Made by a program: the position numbers and the translations under genes
Part shown: piece by piece, positions 34,579-43,177 of the stretch
Layout: each line of letters opens with the position of its first letter
Position numbering within the stretch: the stretch's first letter is position 1
The notes under the pieces: generated by a model
What the model was told of the DNA's origin: nothing
Database searches by the model: none
What the model saw: the letters and a program-made list of their open reading frames with translations, nothing else
From: Acidimicrobiales bacterium
Lineage (GTDB): Bacteria; Actinomycetota; Acidimicrobiia; Acidimicrobiales; Aldehydirespiratoraceae
Assembly (NCBI GenBank): GCA_029263175.1
Contig: JAJCXZ010000084.1
Span: 16,731-80,730 of the forward strand
Reading direction: 5' to 3'
DNA length: 64,000 bases

Positions 34579-37445
34579 GGCGCTGCACCCTTGCCGCAGT
34601 CGTTGCGACCCTCATCGCCACCATGTGTGCGTCGGTGGGCCCGCTTGCTGCGCAGACGACCGAGTCCGATGGGGTGACGTCCGGGAGCCCCGCAGTAGTC
34701 ACTGTTACGTCGCCGACGACTTCCGTCTTCACCGCCGATGCCCGCCGGATGTTTGCCGCGAGCGGATCCGACGACCTCCTGAGCGTCGTGGTGAAGTTGT
34801 CAGAGCAAATCGACCTGTCCGCCCTGCTCGCCGATTCAGAGGTCGTGAGCGCCGACGTCGTCGAAGCGCTTCAGGACCATGCGGCTCGTGACCAAGCATT
34901 GCTTCGACTTCTGGCTCCGTTGTGGGAACGCGGCGCCTCCGTCGAGTCCTTTACCCCGTTCTGGATCACCAACGGCTTCTCGATCACCGCCACCCCAGCC
35001 GTGATCGCCTCGATCTCGAACTTCGTCGACGTGGTCGAGATCGACATCGAGCACACCTACCTCTCGGCCGCCGTTCCACCAACCGGGCCGCCGACCGCCA
35101 ACATCGACGCCGTCGGCGCTCCGGCCGCCTGGAGCCGCGGCTTCACCGGCGCAGGAACCGTCGTTGCCGTGCTCGACACGGGTGTCGACATGATTGGTAT
35201 CCCGGGCGTATTCCCGAGCGAAGTCGCCGGCACCTATCGAGGTGGAACCAACAGCTGGTTCGACCCGTACACGGTCACGACCGAGCCCTACGACCTCGAA
35301 GGCCACGGCACGGCTGTCGCGAGCATCATCACCGGTGCTGATCAGAGCGGCTCAGCGGTGGGTGTCGCTCCGGGGGCTCAGTGGATCGCGGCCAAGATCT
35401 TCGACGACTCCGGCAGCGCGACAACCACCGCGATCCGATCGGCTCTCGAATGGGTGCTCGATCCTGATGGCGATCCGACGACCGATGATGGCGCCGATGT
35501 CGTCAACGCGTCCTGGACGGGTGCCGCTCCGGGCTGTGACAGCGAGTTCGCCCCCGACATTGCCGCCTTGCGAGCGGCGGGTGTCATACCGGTCTTTGCC
35601 GCCGGAAACCTCGGTCCGCTTCCGGGTAGCTCGCCGAGCCCGTCCAACCTGCCGGGCGTTCTGGCCGTCGGCGCCGTGCAAGCCGACGACACCATCGTGT
35701 CCGAGAGCAGTCGGGGTCCGACCGAATGTGGTGGCGCCACGCGCACGTACCCCCATCTCGTCGCGCCTGGTGATGGCATTACGGCCCAGACCGTTCAGGG
35801 ACAGTTCGTGCCTCACACGGGTACCTCGTTCGCAGCCCCTCACGTCGCCGGAGCCGTCGCCCTCCTCGTCGAGGCCAACGGCGGGCGCGACGATGCAGCC
35901 ATTGAGGCAGCCATCGTCGGCAGCACCATCGACCTCGGTGACCCCGGCGCCGATGACACCTTCGGTGCCGGTGTTCTCGACATCGGTGCCGCCCTCGACC
36001 TGCTCGTCGGTGTCGCCCCTACCGCCGGATCTGTCACCGGCTTGGTCTTCGAAGATCTCAACGGCAACGGAACCTACGACGATGGCGAGATCCCGACAGG
36101 CTCGGCGCAGCTGGCGTTGATGGACGCCGGTGACGACGCAACCTTCGGCACCGCTGATGACGTGATCTTGGCGGAGACCGTCACCGACCCCGACGGCACC
36201 TATGTCTTCAGCGGTGTGGCGGTCGGCGGCGCCCACGTGGTTGTGTCACCGACTTCTCTCCCCGGTTCGGCCCAGCTGACGACACCTGGCGTCCAGGACG
36301 TCACCGTGGTCGAAGGTGAAGCCACCACGGCGAACTTCGGCTGGCGCCCGCCGGACCCCGGCGCCTTGACCGTCGACATCTACGACGATGCGAATGCGGA
36401 TGCGATCCATCAGGATTCCGAACTCGCCATCGAGGGTGTGACCATACGAGTGACCTCCGCTGGGACGGACGGACTCTGGGGTACCTCTGACGACGTCGGG
36501 CCGCTTGCGGCCACCAGCGATGCGACCGGTGCCGCCGTGGTTTCAGATCTTTCGCCGGGTCCTGCGCGGATTGCAGTCGACACGGAGACCCTGCCGGCCG
36601 GGGGGTATGTGAGCAGTGTGTCCTCGATTGAGGTCATCGTGGTCTCCGCTGGAATCGTCAACATCGGTATTGGTGTCCACACGCCAGAGTCGACCGAGCC
36701 GATCATCTTCGTTTCGTGGAAGCGGGCCGGCAGAACCAACGACTCGACGCTCGGGTTCCGCGATGAGGACATCCTTGCGTGGACTGGCGCTCGCTACGAA
36801 ATGCTCTTCGATGGCTCCGACGTTGGTCTCGGCGGCGTCGATGTCGATGCGTTTCACGTGGTCGATGACTCAACCATTCTTCTCTCCGTCGACCGGGCAA
36901 TCTCTCTCCCCGAGCTCGGCCAGATCGAAGACCACGACGTCCTCCAGTTCGACGCAACCGAGCTCGGAACATCCACGCGTGGCACATTCTCCATCTACCT
37001 GGACGGCAGCGACCTCGGTCTCGAAGGGCCCGGATCCGACATCGACGCGATCGCCATGGGCGACGGTGAGCTGCTCGTATCCGTCCGCGGCAACATCACG
37101 GTGGGTGGTATCGGCCTCGTACGCGATGAAGATCTTCTGCGTGTCGAACTCGAGGAAGTCGGCCCGCAGAGTATCGGCAGTATCTCGGTGTGGTTCGACG
37201 GATCCGGGAGTGGCCTCACCACCCGGTCCGGCGACATCGACGCTGCGGCGGTGCGCGGCACCGATGGTGAGCTGATGATCAGCACCTTGGGAGAAATCCG
37301 TGCCCCAGGGCTTGTGGCGACCGACACCGACGTCCTCGCCTGCACTGATCTCGAAGCCTGTATCTGGACCGTCCGATTCCCCCATTCGTCCTTCGGGCTG
37401 GGCTTGGACATCGACGGCATCGCACTTCCTGAAGGAGAGTCGTGA
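34575..37445 (+). CDS. Secreted subtilisin-family serine protease with repeat modules
   Basis: A 956-residue exported protease. Signal: TLAAVVATLIATMCASVGPL. An I9-like propeptide precedes the S8 domain with catalytic D in VVAVLDTGVD (near residue 201), H in GHGTAVAS (near 244) and S in GTSFAAPHVAG (near 417). Two SdrD_B-like modules follow (VFEDLNGNGTYDDGEIP near 490; TVDIYDDANADAIHQDSE near 600), then the C-terminal module shared with the giant protein and the 29845 protein (LFDGSDVGLGGVDVDAFHV, RDEDLLRVE). It could mature the other secreted proteins of the operon. GTG start overlaps the previous stop by 4 nt. Confidence 0.88.
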   Translation: MRRCTLAAVVATLIATMCASVGPLAAQTTESDGVTSGSPAVVTVTSPTTSVFTADARRMFAASGSDDLLSVVVKLSEQIDLSALLADSEVVSADVVEALQDHAARDQALLRLLAPLWERGASVESFTPFWITNGFSITATPAVIASISNFVDVVEIDIEHTYLSAAVPPTGPPTANIDAVGAPAAWSRGFTGAGTVVAVLDTGVDMIGIPGVFPSEVAGTYRGGTNSWFDPYTVTTEPYDLEGHGTAVASIITGADQSGSAVGVAPGAQWIAAKIFDDSGSATTTAIRSALEWVLDPDGDPTTDDGADVVNASWTGAAPGCDSEFAPDIAALRAAGVIPVFAAGNLGPLPGSSPSPSNLPGVLAVGAVQADDTIVSESSRGPTECGGATRTYPHLVAPGDGITAQTVQGQFVPHTGTSFAAPHVAGAVALLVEANGGRDDAAIEAAIVGSTIDLGDPGADDTFGAGVLDIGAALDLLVGVAPTAGSVTGLVFEDLNGNGTYDDGEIPTGSAQLALMDAGDDATFGTADDVILAETVTDPDGTYVFSGVAVGGAHVVVSPTSLPGSAQLTTPGVQDVTVVEGEATTANFGWRPPDPGALTVDIYDDANADAIHQDSELAIEGVTIRVTSAGTDGLWGTSDDVGPLAATSDATGAAVVSDLSPGPARIAVDTETLPAGGYVSSVSSIEVIVVSAGIVNIGIGVHTPESTEPIIFVSWKRAGRTNDSTLGFRDEDILAWTGARYEMLFDGSDVGLGGVDVDAFHVVDDSTILLSVDRAISLPELGQIEDHDVLQFDATELGTSTRGTFSIYLDGSDLGLEGPGSDIDAIAMGDGELLVSVRGNITVGGIGLVRDEDLLRVELEEVGPQSIGSISVWFDGSGSGLTTRSGDIDAAAVRGTDGELMISTLGEIRAPGLVATDTDVLACTDLEACIWTVRFPHSSFGLGLDIDGIALPEGES

Positions 37446-39976
37446 GCAATCGAAACTGGATTTCGCGTGCCGCAATGATGGCTGCATCAAGCCTTCTGCT
37501 CGTGACGATGTTGAGCGATGCAGCTCTGGCCCTCGAAGAAACGAACGCGCCCGAACCCGAGATCACAACGGCCAGCACGATCCTTCCCGACGACGCTGTC
37601 GTGCACGAGATGGTGTTCCCGATCGATGGTGAGCACCGCTTCATCAACGACTGGCACTTCCCCCGCGACGGAGGTGCCCGCCTCCACAAGGGCACCGACG
37701 TGGTCGCCGATCGCCACACGCCACTCGTGGCGACCGTCGACGGCGTAATCGAGACCGTGCGCCACAGCAACAGCGGCAACGCCGGCAACATGGTCGTCCT
37801 GTTGGGCGACGACGGCTGGCGCTACTACTACATCCACCTGAACAACGACAGCAAAGGCACCGACAACGGCCTCAACCTCTATGCCGAGGCCTTTGGTCCG
37901 GGTATAGGCGAGGGAGTTCGTGTCGAAGCGGGCGATCTGATCGGCTATGTCGGCGACTCGGGCAACGCCGAGGGCACCATTCCTCACCTTCACTTCGGTG
38001 TCAAGAACGCCTCCGGCATCTACGTCAACCCCTTCTGGTCACTCCGAGATGCTGACCTTCTCGGCTCGGCCCCATTCGACTACCTCTGCCGCGGGGGCGA
38101 GAACCCGCTGTGGGGGATCACGGCTCCAGACGACACGCCGGCAATCGATGACACGCCACCCGCCGATGGATCGGCGACGACCACAACTGTCGCTCCCGAC
38201 GAGGACGACGAGGGCGACGAAGACGAAGACGACTCCGAGGGCGATGACTCCGATGGTGATGACATCGACGAGGACGACGGCCTGCTTGCCGAGGACGTCG
38301 AGGACGAATCGGATGTCGACACTGCAGCGCTGCGACCGGTCCGCCCGGTGAACTCCGATCACTACAGCGGGGCACCGACTACTACCACGACCACTCTGCC
38401 CGCCGCTGATCTGACGCCGGTCACCCCGGCCGAGTCGGAGGAAGTCGTGGCAATCGTCGGCGGCGCGCTCGATGTGTCTGCCTTGGGTGACGCAGGGTTC
38501 CGCGGCTCGCTCGGCGATGTCGAGCTCGAAGAACTCGTCGATCTCGCCCGTACCGAAACTGGCACCGGCTTCTACGTCCTCGATCGCTTCGGTGACGTTC
38601 AGGAATTCGGCGATGCCGTCTACCACGGCTCACTCGACGACGCGGAAGCGGCGGTTGAAGCCGTGGCCCTCGAGGTGTACCTCGGTGGGGCCGGCTACTG
38701 GATCCTCGAGGCCAATGGCCAGATCCATGCCTTCGGGGCAGCTCCCGACCTCGGTTCCCTCGGCCAAGGGTGGCTCACTGCGCCGCTCGTCGACTTCTCC
38801 GCTTCGCCCACCATGGGCGGCTTCATTCTCGCGGCGTCCGACGGCACGGTCTTCGCCCTTGGCGACGCCCTCTACGCCGGCAGCGTGCTCGACCTTGACG
38901 GTGTCGGGGTCGTGACTCCGATCGGTGTTCAAACCACCGTCACCGGCGAGGGCTACTGGATCCTCACCGAGTCCGGCCAGGTCCTGACCTTCGGCGACGC
39001 AGCCTTCCAGGGCGCCGAACGCGGTGGTTCGGCCTGCCGCTGGGACGACACGATCGGTCTGGTGACCTTCCTCGACGGATCGGGCGTCTGGGTCGTTGCC
39101 GACGACCTCCAGGCCTGGGCGTTCGGCAGCGCTCGCGAGAGCGGGCCGCTCCGGGCCAGCGATCCTGTCGGTATCACCCATGACCTGCCGGTCGTTCTTC
39201 CTCCGAAGGAGGACGACGACATCGATGATGACGCGCCTGACGACGACGGTGGCGGTGGTGACGGCGGCGGCGATGACGGCGATACGCATGATCACGACGA
39301 TGACGATGACGATTACGACGACGATTACGACGATGACGTCGATGATGACGACGACGATGACGACTACGACGATGACGTCGATGATGATGCCGGCGACGAT
39401 GATTCTGAGGACGGCGACGACGGCTCGGATGCTGACGATGACGTCGATGATGATGCTGGCGACGATGATTCTGAGGACGGCGAAGACGACGTCGATGATG
39501 ACGCCGGCGACGATGATTCTGAGGACGGGGACGACGACGTCGATGATGATGCCGGCGACGATGATTCTGAGGGTGACGAAGACGGCCAGGACACCAACAC
39601 CGACGACGACACTGGCGACGATGTTGACGGCGACGAGTCGGGTGACGGTGAGAGTGCCGAGGGCGATGAGGATTCCGCCAACGACACCGACGACGACACT
39701 GGCGACGACGTAGACGGCGACGATGCCGGCGGCGATGGCGATCCCGCCGAGACGGATGAGGACACTGTCAACGACACCGACGGGGACACCGGCGACGACG
39801 TCGATGATGGCGAGACATCCACCGACGACAACCCGGTCGAGCAGGACGAGGAAACTGTCAACGACACCGACGACGACACCGGTGACGACGTCGATGCCGA
39901 CACGCCGGCTGATGACGGCGGCGATGCCGGCGACGCTCCCGTCGAGCTCGACGAAGACGCCGGAGGCGATGTCTGA
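37442..39976 (+). CDS. M23-family peptidase with FGDA repeats and Asp-rich tail
   Basis: An 844-residue exported protein. After the signal (MMAASSLLLVTMLSDAALA) comes a LytM/M23 domain with HKGTD (residues 82-86) and HLHFG (near 182), the zinc ligands of cell-wall endopeptidases. Residues about 340-590 hold five or six repeats of the type GYWILEANGQIHAFGAA, a beta-propeller-like unit. The last 250 residues are almost only Asp, Glu, Gly and Ser in tandem units and probably bind calcium or other cations. Start and stop overlap both neighbours. Confidence 0.82.
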   Translation: MSNRNWISRAAMMAASSLLLVTMLSDAALALEETNAPEPEITTASTILPDDAVVHEMVFPIDGEHRFINDWHFPRDGGARLHKGTDVVADRHTPLVATVDGVIETVRHSNSGNAGNMVVLLGDDGWRYYYIHLNNDSKGTDNGLNLYAEAFGPGIGEGVRVEAGDLIGYVGDSGNAEGTIPHLHFGVKNASGIYVNPFWSLRDADLLGSAPFDYLCRGGENPLWGITAPDDTPAIDDTPPADGSATTTTVAPDEDDEGDEDEDDSEGDDSDGDDIDEDDGLLAEDVEDESDVDTAALRPVRPVNSDHYSGAPTTTTTTLPAADLTPVTPAESEEVVAIVGGALDVSALGDAGFRGSLGDVELEELVDLARTETGTGFYVLDRFGDVQEFGDAVYHGSLDDAEAAVEAVALEVYLGGAGYWILEANGQIHAFGAAPDLGSLGQGWLTAPLVDFSASPTMGGFILAASDGTVFALGDALYAGSVLDLDGVGVVTPIGVQTTVTGEGYWILTESGQVLTFGDAAFQGAERGGSACRWDDTIGLVTFLDGSGVWVVADDLQAWAFGSARESGPLRASDPVGITHDLPVVLPPKEDDDIDDDAPDDDGGGGDGGGDDGDTHDHDDDDDDYDDDYDDDVDDDDDDDDYDDDVDDDAGDDDSEDGDDGSDADDDVDDDAGDDDSEDGEDDVDDDAGDDDSEDGDDDVDDDAGDDDSEGDEDGQDTNTDDDTGDDVDGDESGDGESAEGDEDSANDTDDDTGDDVDGDDAGGDGDPAETDEDTVNDTDGDTGDDVDDGETSTDDNPVEQDEETVNDTDDDTGDDVDADTPADDGGDAGDAPVELDEDAGGDV
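39370..39573 (+). repeat. Tandem Asp-rich coding repeats, first array
   Basis: Four units of about 48-66 bp encode DDVDDDAGDDDSEDG in the tail of the M23 peptidase. Units are nearly identical at DNA level (GGCGACGATGATTCTGAG is repeated), which suggests recent expansion. Confidence 0.8.
39598..39906 (+). repeat. Tandem Asp-rich coding repeats, second array
   Basis: Four copies of the motif NDTDDDTGDDVD (first copy TNTDDDTGDDVD) recur about every 28 codons, separated by variable Glu/Pro-containing spacers. They extend the same acidic tail. Confidence 0.75.
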
Positions 39977-40611
39977 TGCGTTCGCTCCGCATAGTCCTGG
40001 TCGCGGTGGCGCTCCTCGTGGTCGTCGCATCGCCGGCTGGGGCCCAGGACCCAGCACCCGCACAGGTGGATGTCAGCCCGGGTGGCGTGCTGCAAGACGG
40101 AGACATTCTCACCGTCACCGGCAGCGGATTCGTCCCGGCCGACACCGTCTACCTCCTGTTGTGCAACGACGATGAACGGCTCGGAGATTCGATCGCCCGA
40201 TGCAGTCTCGTCGGTGCCGGATCCGCCGGCTACGTGGTCGACGCCGGCGGTGGCCTGCTCGCCGATGACGTTGTCGTGATCGTCGGTCAGGTCGGTGCCA
40301 GCGAGATGGCCACGTGCCCGCCCTCGGCCGCTCAGGCTGTCCGCGGTATCGGCTGCAGCATCCAGGTGGCTTCGGGCGATCTCGCAGAAGTCGCCGGCGC
40401 ACAGGTCGTGTATGACGGTCAACCCCCGGCTGCACCCGCCGAACTCGCGTTCACCGGCCTGCGCGATGCCCCACTCATCCCGGTGGCCGGCATGCTGGTC
40501 GTCGGCGGAATCACGCTCGTTCTCGCCAGCGCGATGCTGGTTCGTCGCCGCCACGCTTGTGATTCCACGCCCTGGATCGGGGTTGACGCTCAGTCGGCCC
40601 AAAACGTCTGA
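39976..40611 (+). CDS. Surface protein with LAFTG sorting signal
   Basis: A 211-residue exported protein with an IPT/TIG-like domain (GDILTVTGSGFVPADTVYLL) and four Cys that may pair. Near the C-terminus LAFTG is followed by a hydrophobic helix (PVAGMLVVGGITLVLASAM) and a basic tail (VRRRH), the layout of a sortase substrate of the class E LAxTG type. It would be fixed to the peptidoglycan and closes the operon. No sortase gene is in the window. Its ATG overlaps the previous stop (TGATG). Confidence 0.75.
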   Translation: MRSLRIVLVAVALLVVVASPAGAQDPAPAQVDVSPGGVLQDGDILTVTGSGFVPADTVYLLLCNDDERLGDSIARCSLVGAGSAGYVVDAGGGLLADDVVVIVGQVGASEMATCPPSAAQAVRGIGCSIQVASGDLAEVAGAQVVYDGQPPAAPAELAFTGLRDAPLIPVAGMLVVGGITLVLASAMLVRRRHACDSTPWIGVDAQSAQNV

Positions 40612-40641
40612 AGCCCTCGAACCATCGGGTCCAAGGGCTTC
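40610..40641 (-). terminator. Hairpin terminator downstream of tRNA-Leu
   Basis: GAAGCCCT and AGGGCTTC (8-bp stem, 16-nt loop with a further small pairing) are followed on the minus strand by AGACGTTTTGG. It suits termination of the tRNA transcript and, from the other side, of the copper operon. Confidence 0.55.
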
Positions 40642-40654
40642 GACATATCCGGAG

Positions 40655-40738
40655 TGCGCGAGGGGGGACTTGAACCCCCACACCCTTTCGGGCACAGGCA
40701 CCTGAAGCCTGCGCGTCTGCCAATTCCGCCACTCGCGC
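40655..40738 (-). tRNA. tRNA-Leu (CAG)
   Basis: The minus strand folds as a class II tRNA of 84 nt. The acceptor stem GCGCGAG pairs with CTCGCGC, discriminator A. The anticodon stem CAGGC/GCCTG encloses TTCAGGT with anticodon CAG. A long variable arm (TGCCCGAAAGGGTG region) and the T arm GGGGGTTCAAGTCCCCC follow. CCA is not encoded. Its position beside fhaA is the same as in mycobacteria. Confidence 0.95.
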
Positions 40739-40803
40739 GTGGCCGCTCACGGGGTGAACGTGTTGACAAAGGGTAGCGCAACCCCCGGCCATTGCGGCAG
40801 GGC

Positions 40804-40809
40804 TAGCCT
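40804..40809 (+). promoter_or_regulatory. -10 box for leaderless fhaA operon
   Basis: TAGCCT lies 7 nt before the GTG at 40817. A TTGACA at 40763-40768 is too far upstream to be its -35. Confidence 0.5.
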
Positions 40810-40816
40810 CTCCAGG

Positions 40817-41473
40817 GTGGGCTTGCGATCTATCGAGCGACGACTCGAACGGTTTGTCGAAGACAGCGTCGGACGCTTCTTCCGCGGTGGCGTTCGGCCC
40901 GTCGAAATCAGCCACCGCGTTGCTCGGGAAATGGCTGATTCCCGATCCGTCGGCGTACGCGGCCAGCCCGTCGTGGCCAACCACTTCTCGGTCGCACTGG
41001 CGACCGCGGACCTTGCCCGATTCGCCGATGTTCAGGACTCCCTGGTGCGGGAGCTGTGTGACGCCGCACGCGAGACTGCACGCGACGAAGGCTGGGCATT
41101 CATGGGGCCCGTCCAGGTCGAACTCATCGCGGACTCGGCGCTACGCGGCGGCGGTCTGAGCGTTCTCGCCCGCATGAAGGAAGCGGATGGTGGTGTTGGT
41201 GTTCTCCATCTCGCCAACGGCCATCAAGTGGTCCTCGGCGAGTTCGTGCTCACGCTGGGCCGGCTCCCGGAATGCACCATCACCTTCGACGACTCGAATG
41301 TCAGCCGCGAACACGCGCAGATCCGGCCGGACGGCAGCGGCTTTGTGATCTCTGACCTCGGCTCCACCAATGGCACGCTGGTGAACGACTCGGCTGTCAC
41401 CCGGCATCGTCTCGACGATGGCGACCGTGTCTGCCTCGGCGGCACCACCTTCTTTGAGTTCCGGGCCGGCTGA
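40817..41473 (+). CDS. fhaA: FHA-domain protein FhaA
   Basis: A 218-residue protein with the N-terminal DUF3662 domain (IERRLERFVEDSVGRFF; PVEISHRVAREM) and a C-terminal FHA domain (LGRLPECTITFDDSNVSREH; DLGSTNGTLVN) that binds phosphothreonine. In mycobacteria FhaA is a target of PknB and links to cell-wall precursor flipping. It is shorter than mycobacterial FhaA because the long central linker is missing. It leads the operon fhaA-fhaB-pstP-rodA-pbpA. Confidence 0.92.
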   Translation: MGLRSIERRLERFVEDSVGRFFRGGVRPVEISHRVAREMADSRSVGVRGQPVVANHFSVALATADLARFADVQDSLVRELCDAARETARDEGWAFMGPVQVELIADSALRGGGLSVLARMKEADGGVGVLHLANGHQVVLGEFVLTLGRLPECTITFDDSNVSREHAQIRPDGSGFVISDLGSTNGTLVNDSAVTRHRLDDGDRVCLGGTTFFEFRAG

Positions 41474-41474
41474 C

Positions 41475-41963
41475 GTGTCCGATCAGTTGCTCGATGTGTT
41501 TCGCATCTGCCTGCTCGTGCTTGTCTACCTGACGTTTTTTCGGGTGATCCGGGCCGTGGTGGTCGAGCTCCGTGCCGAGGTCCCTGCCGGCGTCGCCTCG
41601 GATGCGCCGATGGCCGAACCTGTCGCCGCCCGGCAGGTCCTGTCAAGCTCTCCGGCAGCTCCGTCGGGCTTGGGGGCGGCAGCCGCGCTGGTGCTGGTGG
41701 CTCCGCCGGGGGTTGCCGGTACCCGGTTCGTTCTCGAACCGGAGACCACAATCGGCCGAGCTACGGGATGTGCAGTGGTCATCGACGATGCTCGAGTGTC
41801 GAAGCTGCACGCCCGTGTCTTCAATTCCGGCGGAATCTGGTACGTAGAGGACCTTGGTTCAACCAATGGCACCCTTGTGGACGGAGAAGCCCTTGATGCG
41901 ACGACCGCGCTCGCGGTCGGCTCTCGGATTCAGGTCGGCGACATCGTGATGGAGCTCGTATGA
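41475..41963 (+). CDS. fhaB: FHA-domain membrane protein FhaB/FipA
   Basis: A 162-residue protein with an N-terminal membrane helix (LLDVFRICLLVLVYLTFFRV) and a C-terminal FHA domain (TTIGRATGCAVVIDDARVSK; DLGSTNGTLVDG). It would recruit phosphorylated division or wall proteins at the membrane. The GTG is 1 nt after the fhaA stop, and the end overlaps pstP by 4 nt. Confidence 0.92.
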   Translation: MSDQLLDVFRICLLVLVYLTFFRVIRAVVVELRAEVPAGVASDAPMAEPVAARQVLSSSPAAPSGLGAAAALVLVAPPGVAGTRFVLEPETTIGRATGCAVVIDDARVSKLHARVFNSGGIWYVEDLGSTNGTLVDGEALDATTALAVGSRIQVGDIVMELV

Positions 41964-43177
41964 CCGAATTCGTCTGGGGCGCAGCCACCGACGTCGGTCG
42001 CGTCCGCCGAGCAAACCAGGACCGCCATCTCGTCGAGGACGGAATGTTCGTCGTCGCCGATGGAATGGGTGGCCACAGCGGTGGAGAGATCGCCTCCGAA
42101 GTCACCGTCGACTCGCTTCGCGGGTCAGGCGTGATCAGCACGCTTGACGAACTCATCGATCGAGTGCAGGAAGCCAACGCGGCAGTGGTGGCCCGCGCCC
42201 GTCGTGAACCTGCCCTTCGGGGAATGGGCACCACGGTGTCGCTGCTGGCCGAACTCGTTCGGGCCGGCCCCCATCGGCTCGGCATTGCCAATGTCGGCGA
42301 CAGCCGGCTGTATCGCCTCACCGCCGATGGCCTCCATCAGCACACTGTCGACCACAGCCTGGTCGAAGCCCTCGTTCGTGATGGTCGCCTGTCGCGGGCC
42401 GAAGCGGCCAATCATCCGCAGCGAAACATCGTCACGCGCGCTCTGGGTATCGACGAGAAGGTTCTTGTCGACGCCTGGGAGTTGGTGCCTGTCGCCGGCG
42501 ACCGATACGTGATCTGTAGTGATGGATTGTTCGGTGAGATCGGCGCGCCGGAGATCTGCGAGGTTCTCAGCACGGTTGAGGACCCCCAGTCGGCGGCTGA
42601 GGATCTCGTGTCGCGGGCCTGCGCGGCGGGAGGCCGTGACAACGTCACCGTTGTCGTTGTCGATATCGCCCAGGCCGACTCGGTAGATGACGTCCCCGAC
42701 GATCGGGTCACTGACACCCGCAAGGCATTGCCGGACGGAATCTTCGAGGGTCATCACGTCGCCGATCCTCCGGCCGCCGATGCTGATGATGCGAACCCTG
42801 ATTACCCCAACCCCGACGACCCCAACCCCGACGATATTGTCCTGCCGCCTGTCGGCAAGGTGTTCACCTGGCGGTTGGCGGCGTTCGTCGTCGCTGTCCT
42901 GATGGTGCTCGTTGCCCTGGTCGGATCGTTGGCGGTGTATGCCCGCTCCACGTATTACGTGGGGGTCGAAGGCCAGGAGATCGTGATCTACCAGGGCCGG
43001 CCCGGCGGCGTGCTCTGGTTCGATGCAACGCTCGAGACACGATCGGGGCTGCTCGTCGGTGCGCTCGAGCCCCATGATGCCGAGTTGGTGCTCGACGGGC
43101 TCGAGTTCGACAACCTCGAAGACGCTGAGGCTCATATCGAGGATCTGCGCGAGCAGTTGTCGCCCGAAACCCCGTGA
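41960..43177 (+). CDS. pstP: PP2C-type Ser/Thr phosphatase PstP
   Basis: A 405-residue membrane phosphatase that reverses PknB phosphorylation. The PP2C domain (1-240) shows RRANQDRHLVEDG, VVADGMGGHSGGE, VGDSRLY, ICSDGLFGEI and GGRDNVTVVVVD with the metal-binding Asp residues. A Pro/Asp-rich segment (NPDYPNPDDPNPDD) precedes one membrane helix near 300-322 and an outer domain of about 80 residues. It is in the middle of the conserved cluster with start and stop overlaps. Confidence 0.95.
   Translation: MTEFVWGAATDVGRVRRANQDRHLVEDGMFVVADGMGGHSGGEIASEVTVDSLRGSGVISTLDELIDRVQEANAAVVARARREPALRGMGTTVSLLAELVRAGPHRLGIANVGDSRLYRLTADGLHQHTVDHSLVEALVRDGRLSRAEAANHPQRNIVTRALGIDEKVLVDAWELVPVAGDRYVICSDGLFGEIGAPEICEVLSTVEDPQSAAEDLVSRACAAGGRDNVTVVVVDIAQADSVDDVPDDRVTDTRKALPDGIFEGHHVADPPAADADDANPDYPNPDDPNPDDIVLPPVGKVFTWRLAAFVVAVLMVLVALVGSLAVYARSTYYVGVEGQEIVIYQGRPGGVLWFDATLETRSGLLVGALEPHDAELVLDGLEFDNLEDAEAHIEDLREQLSPETP

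Noticed and set aside
40763..40768. TTGACA as a -35 box for fhaA
   Set aside because: The distance to the only good -10 box (TAGCCT at 40804) is 35 nt, far too long.
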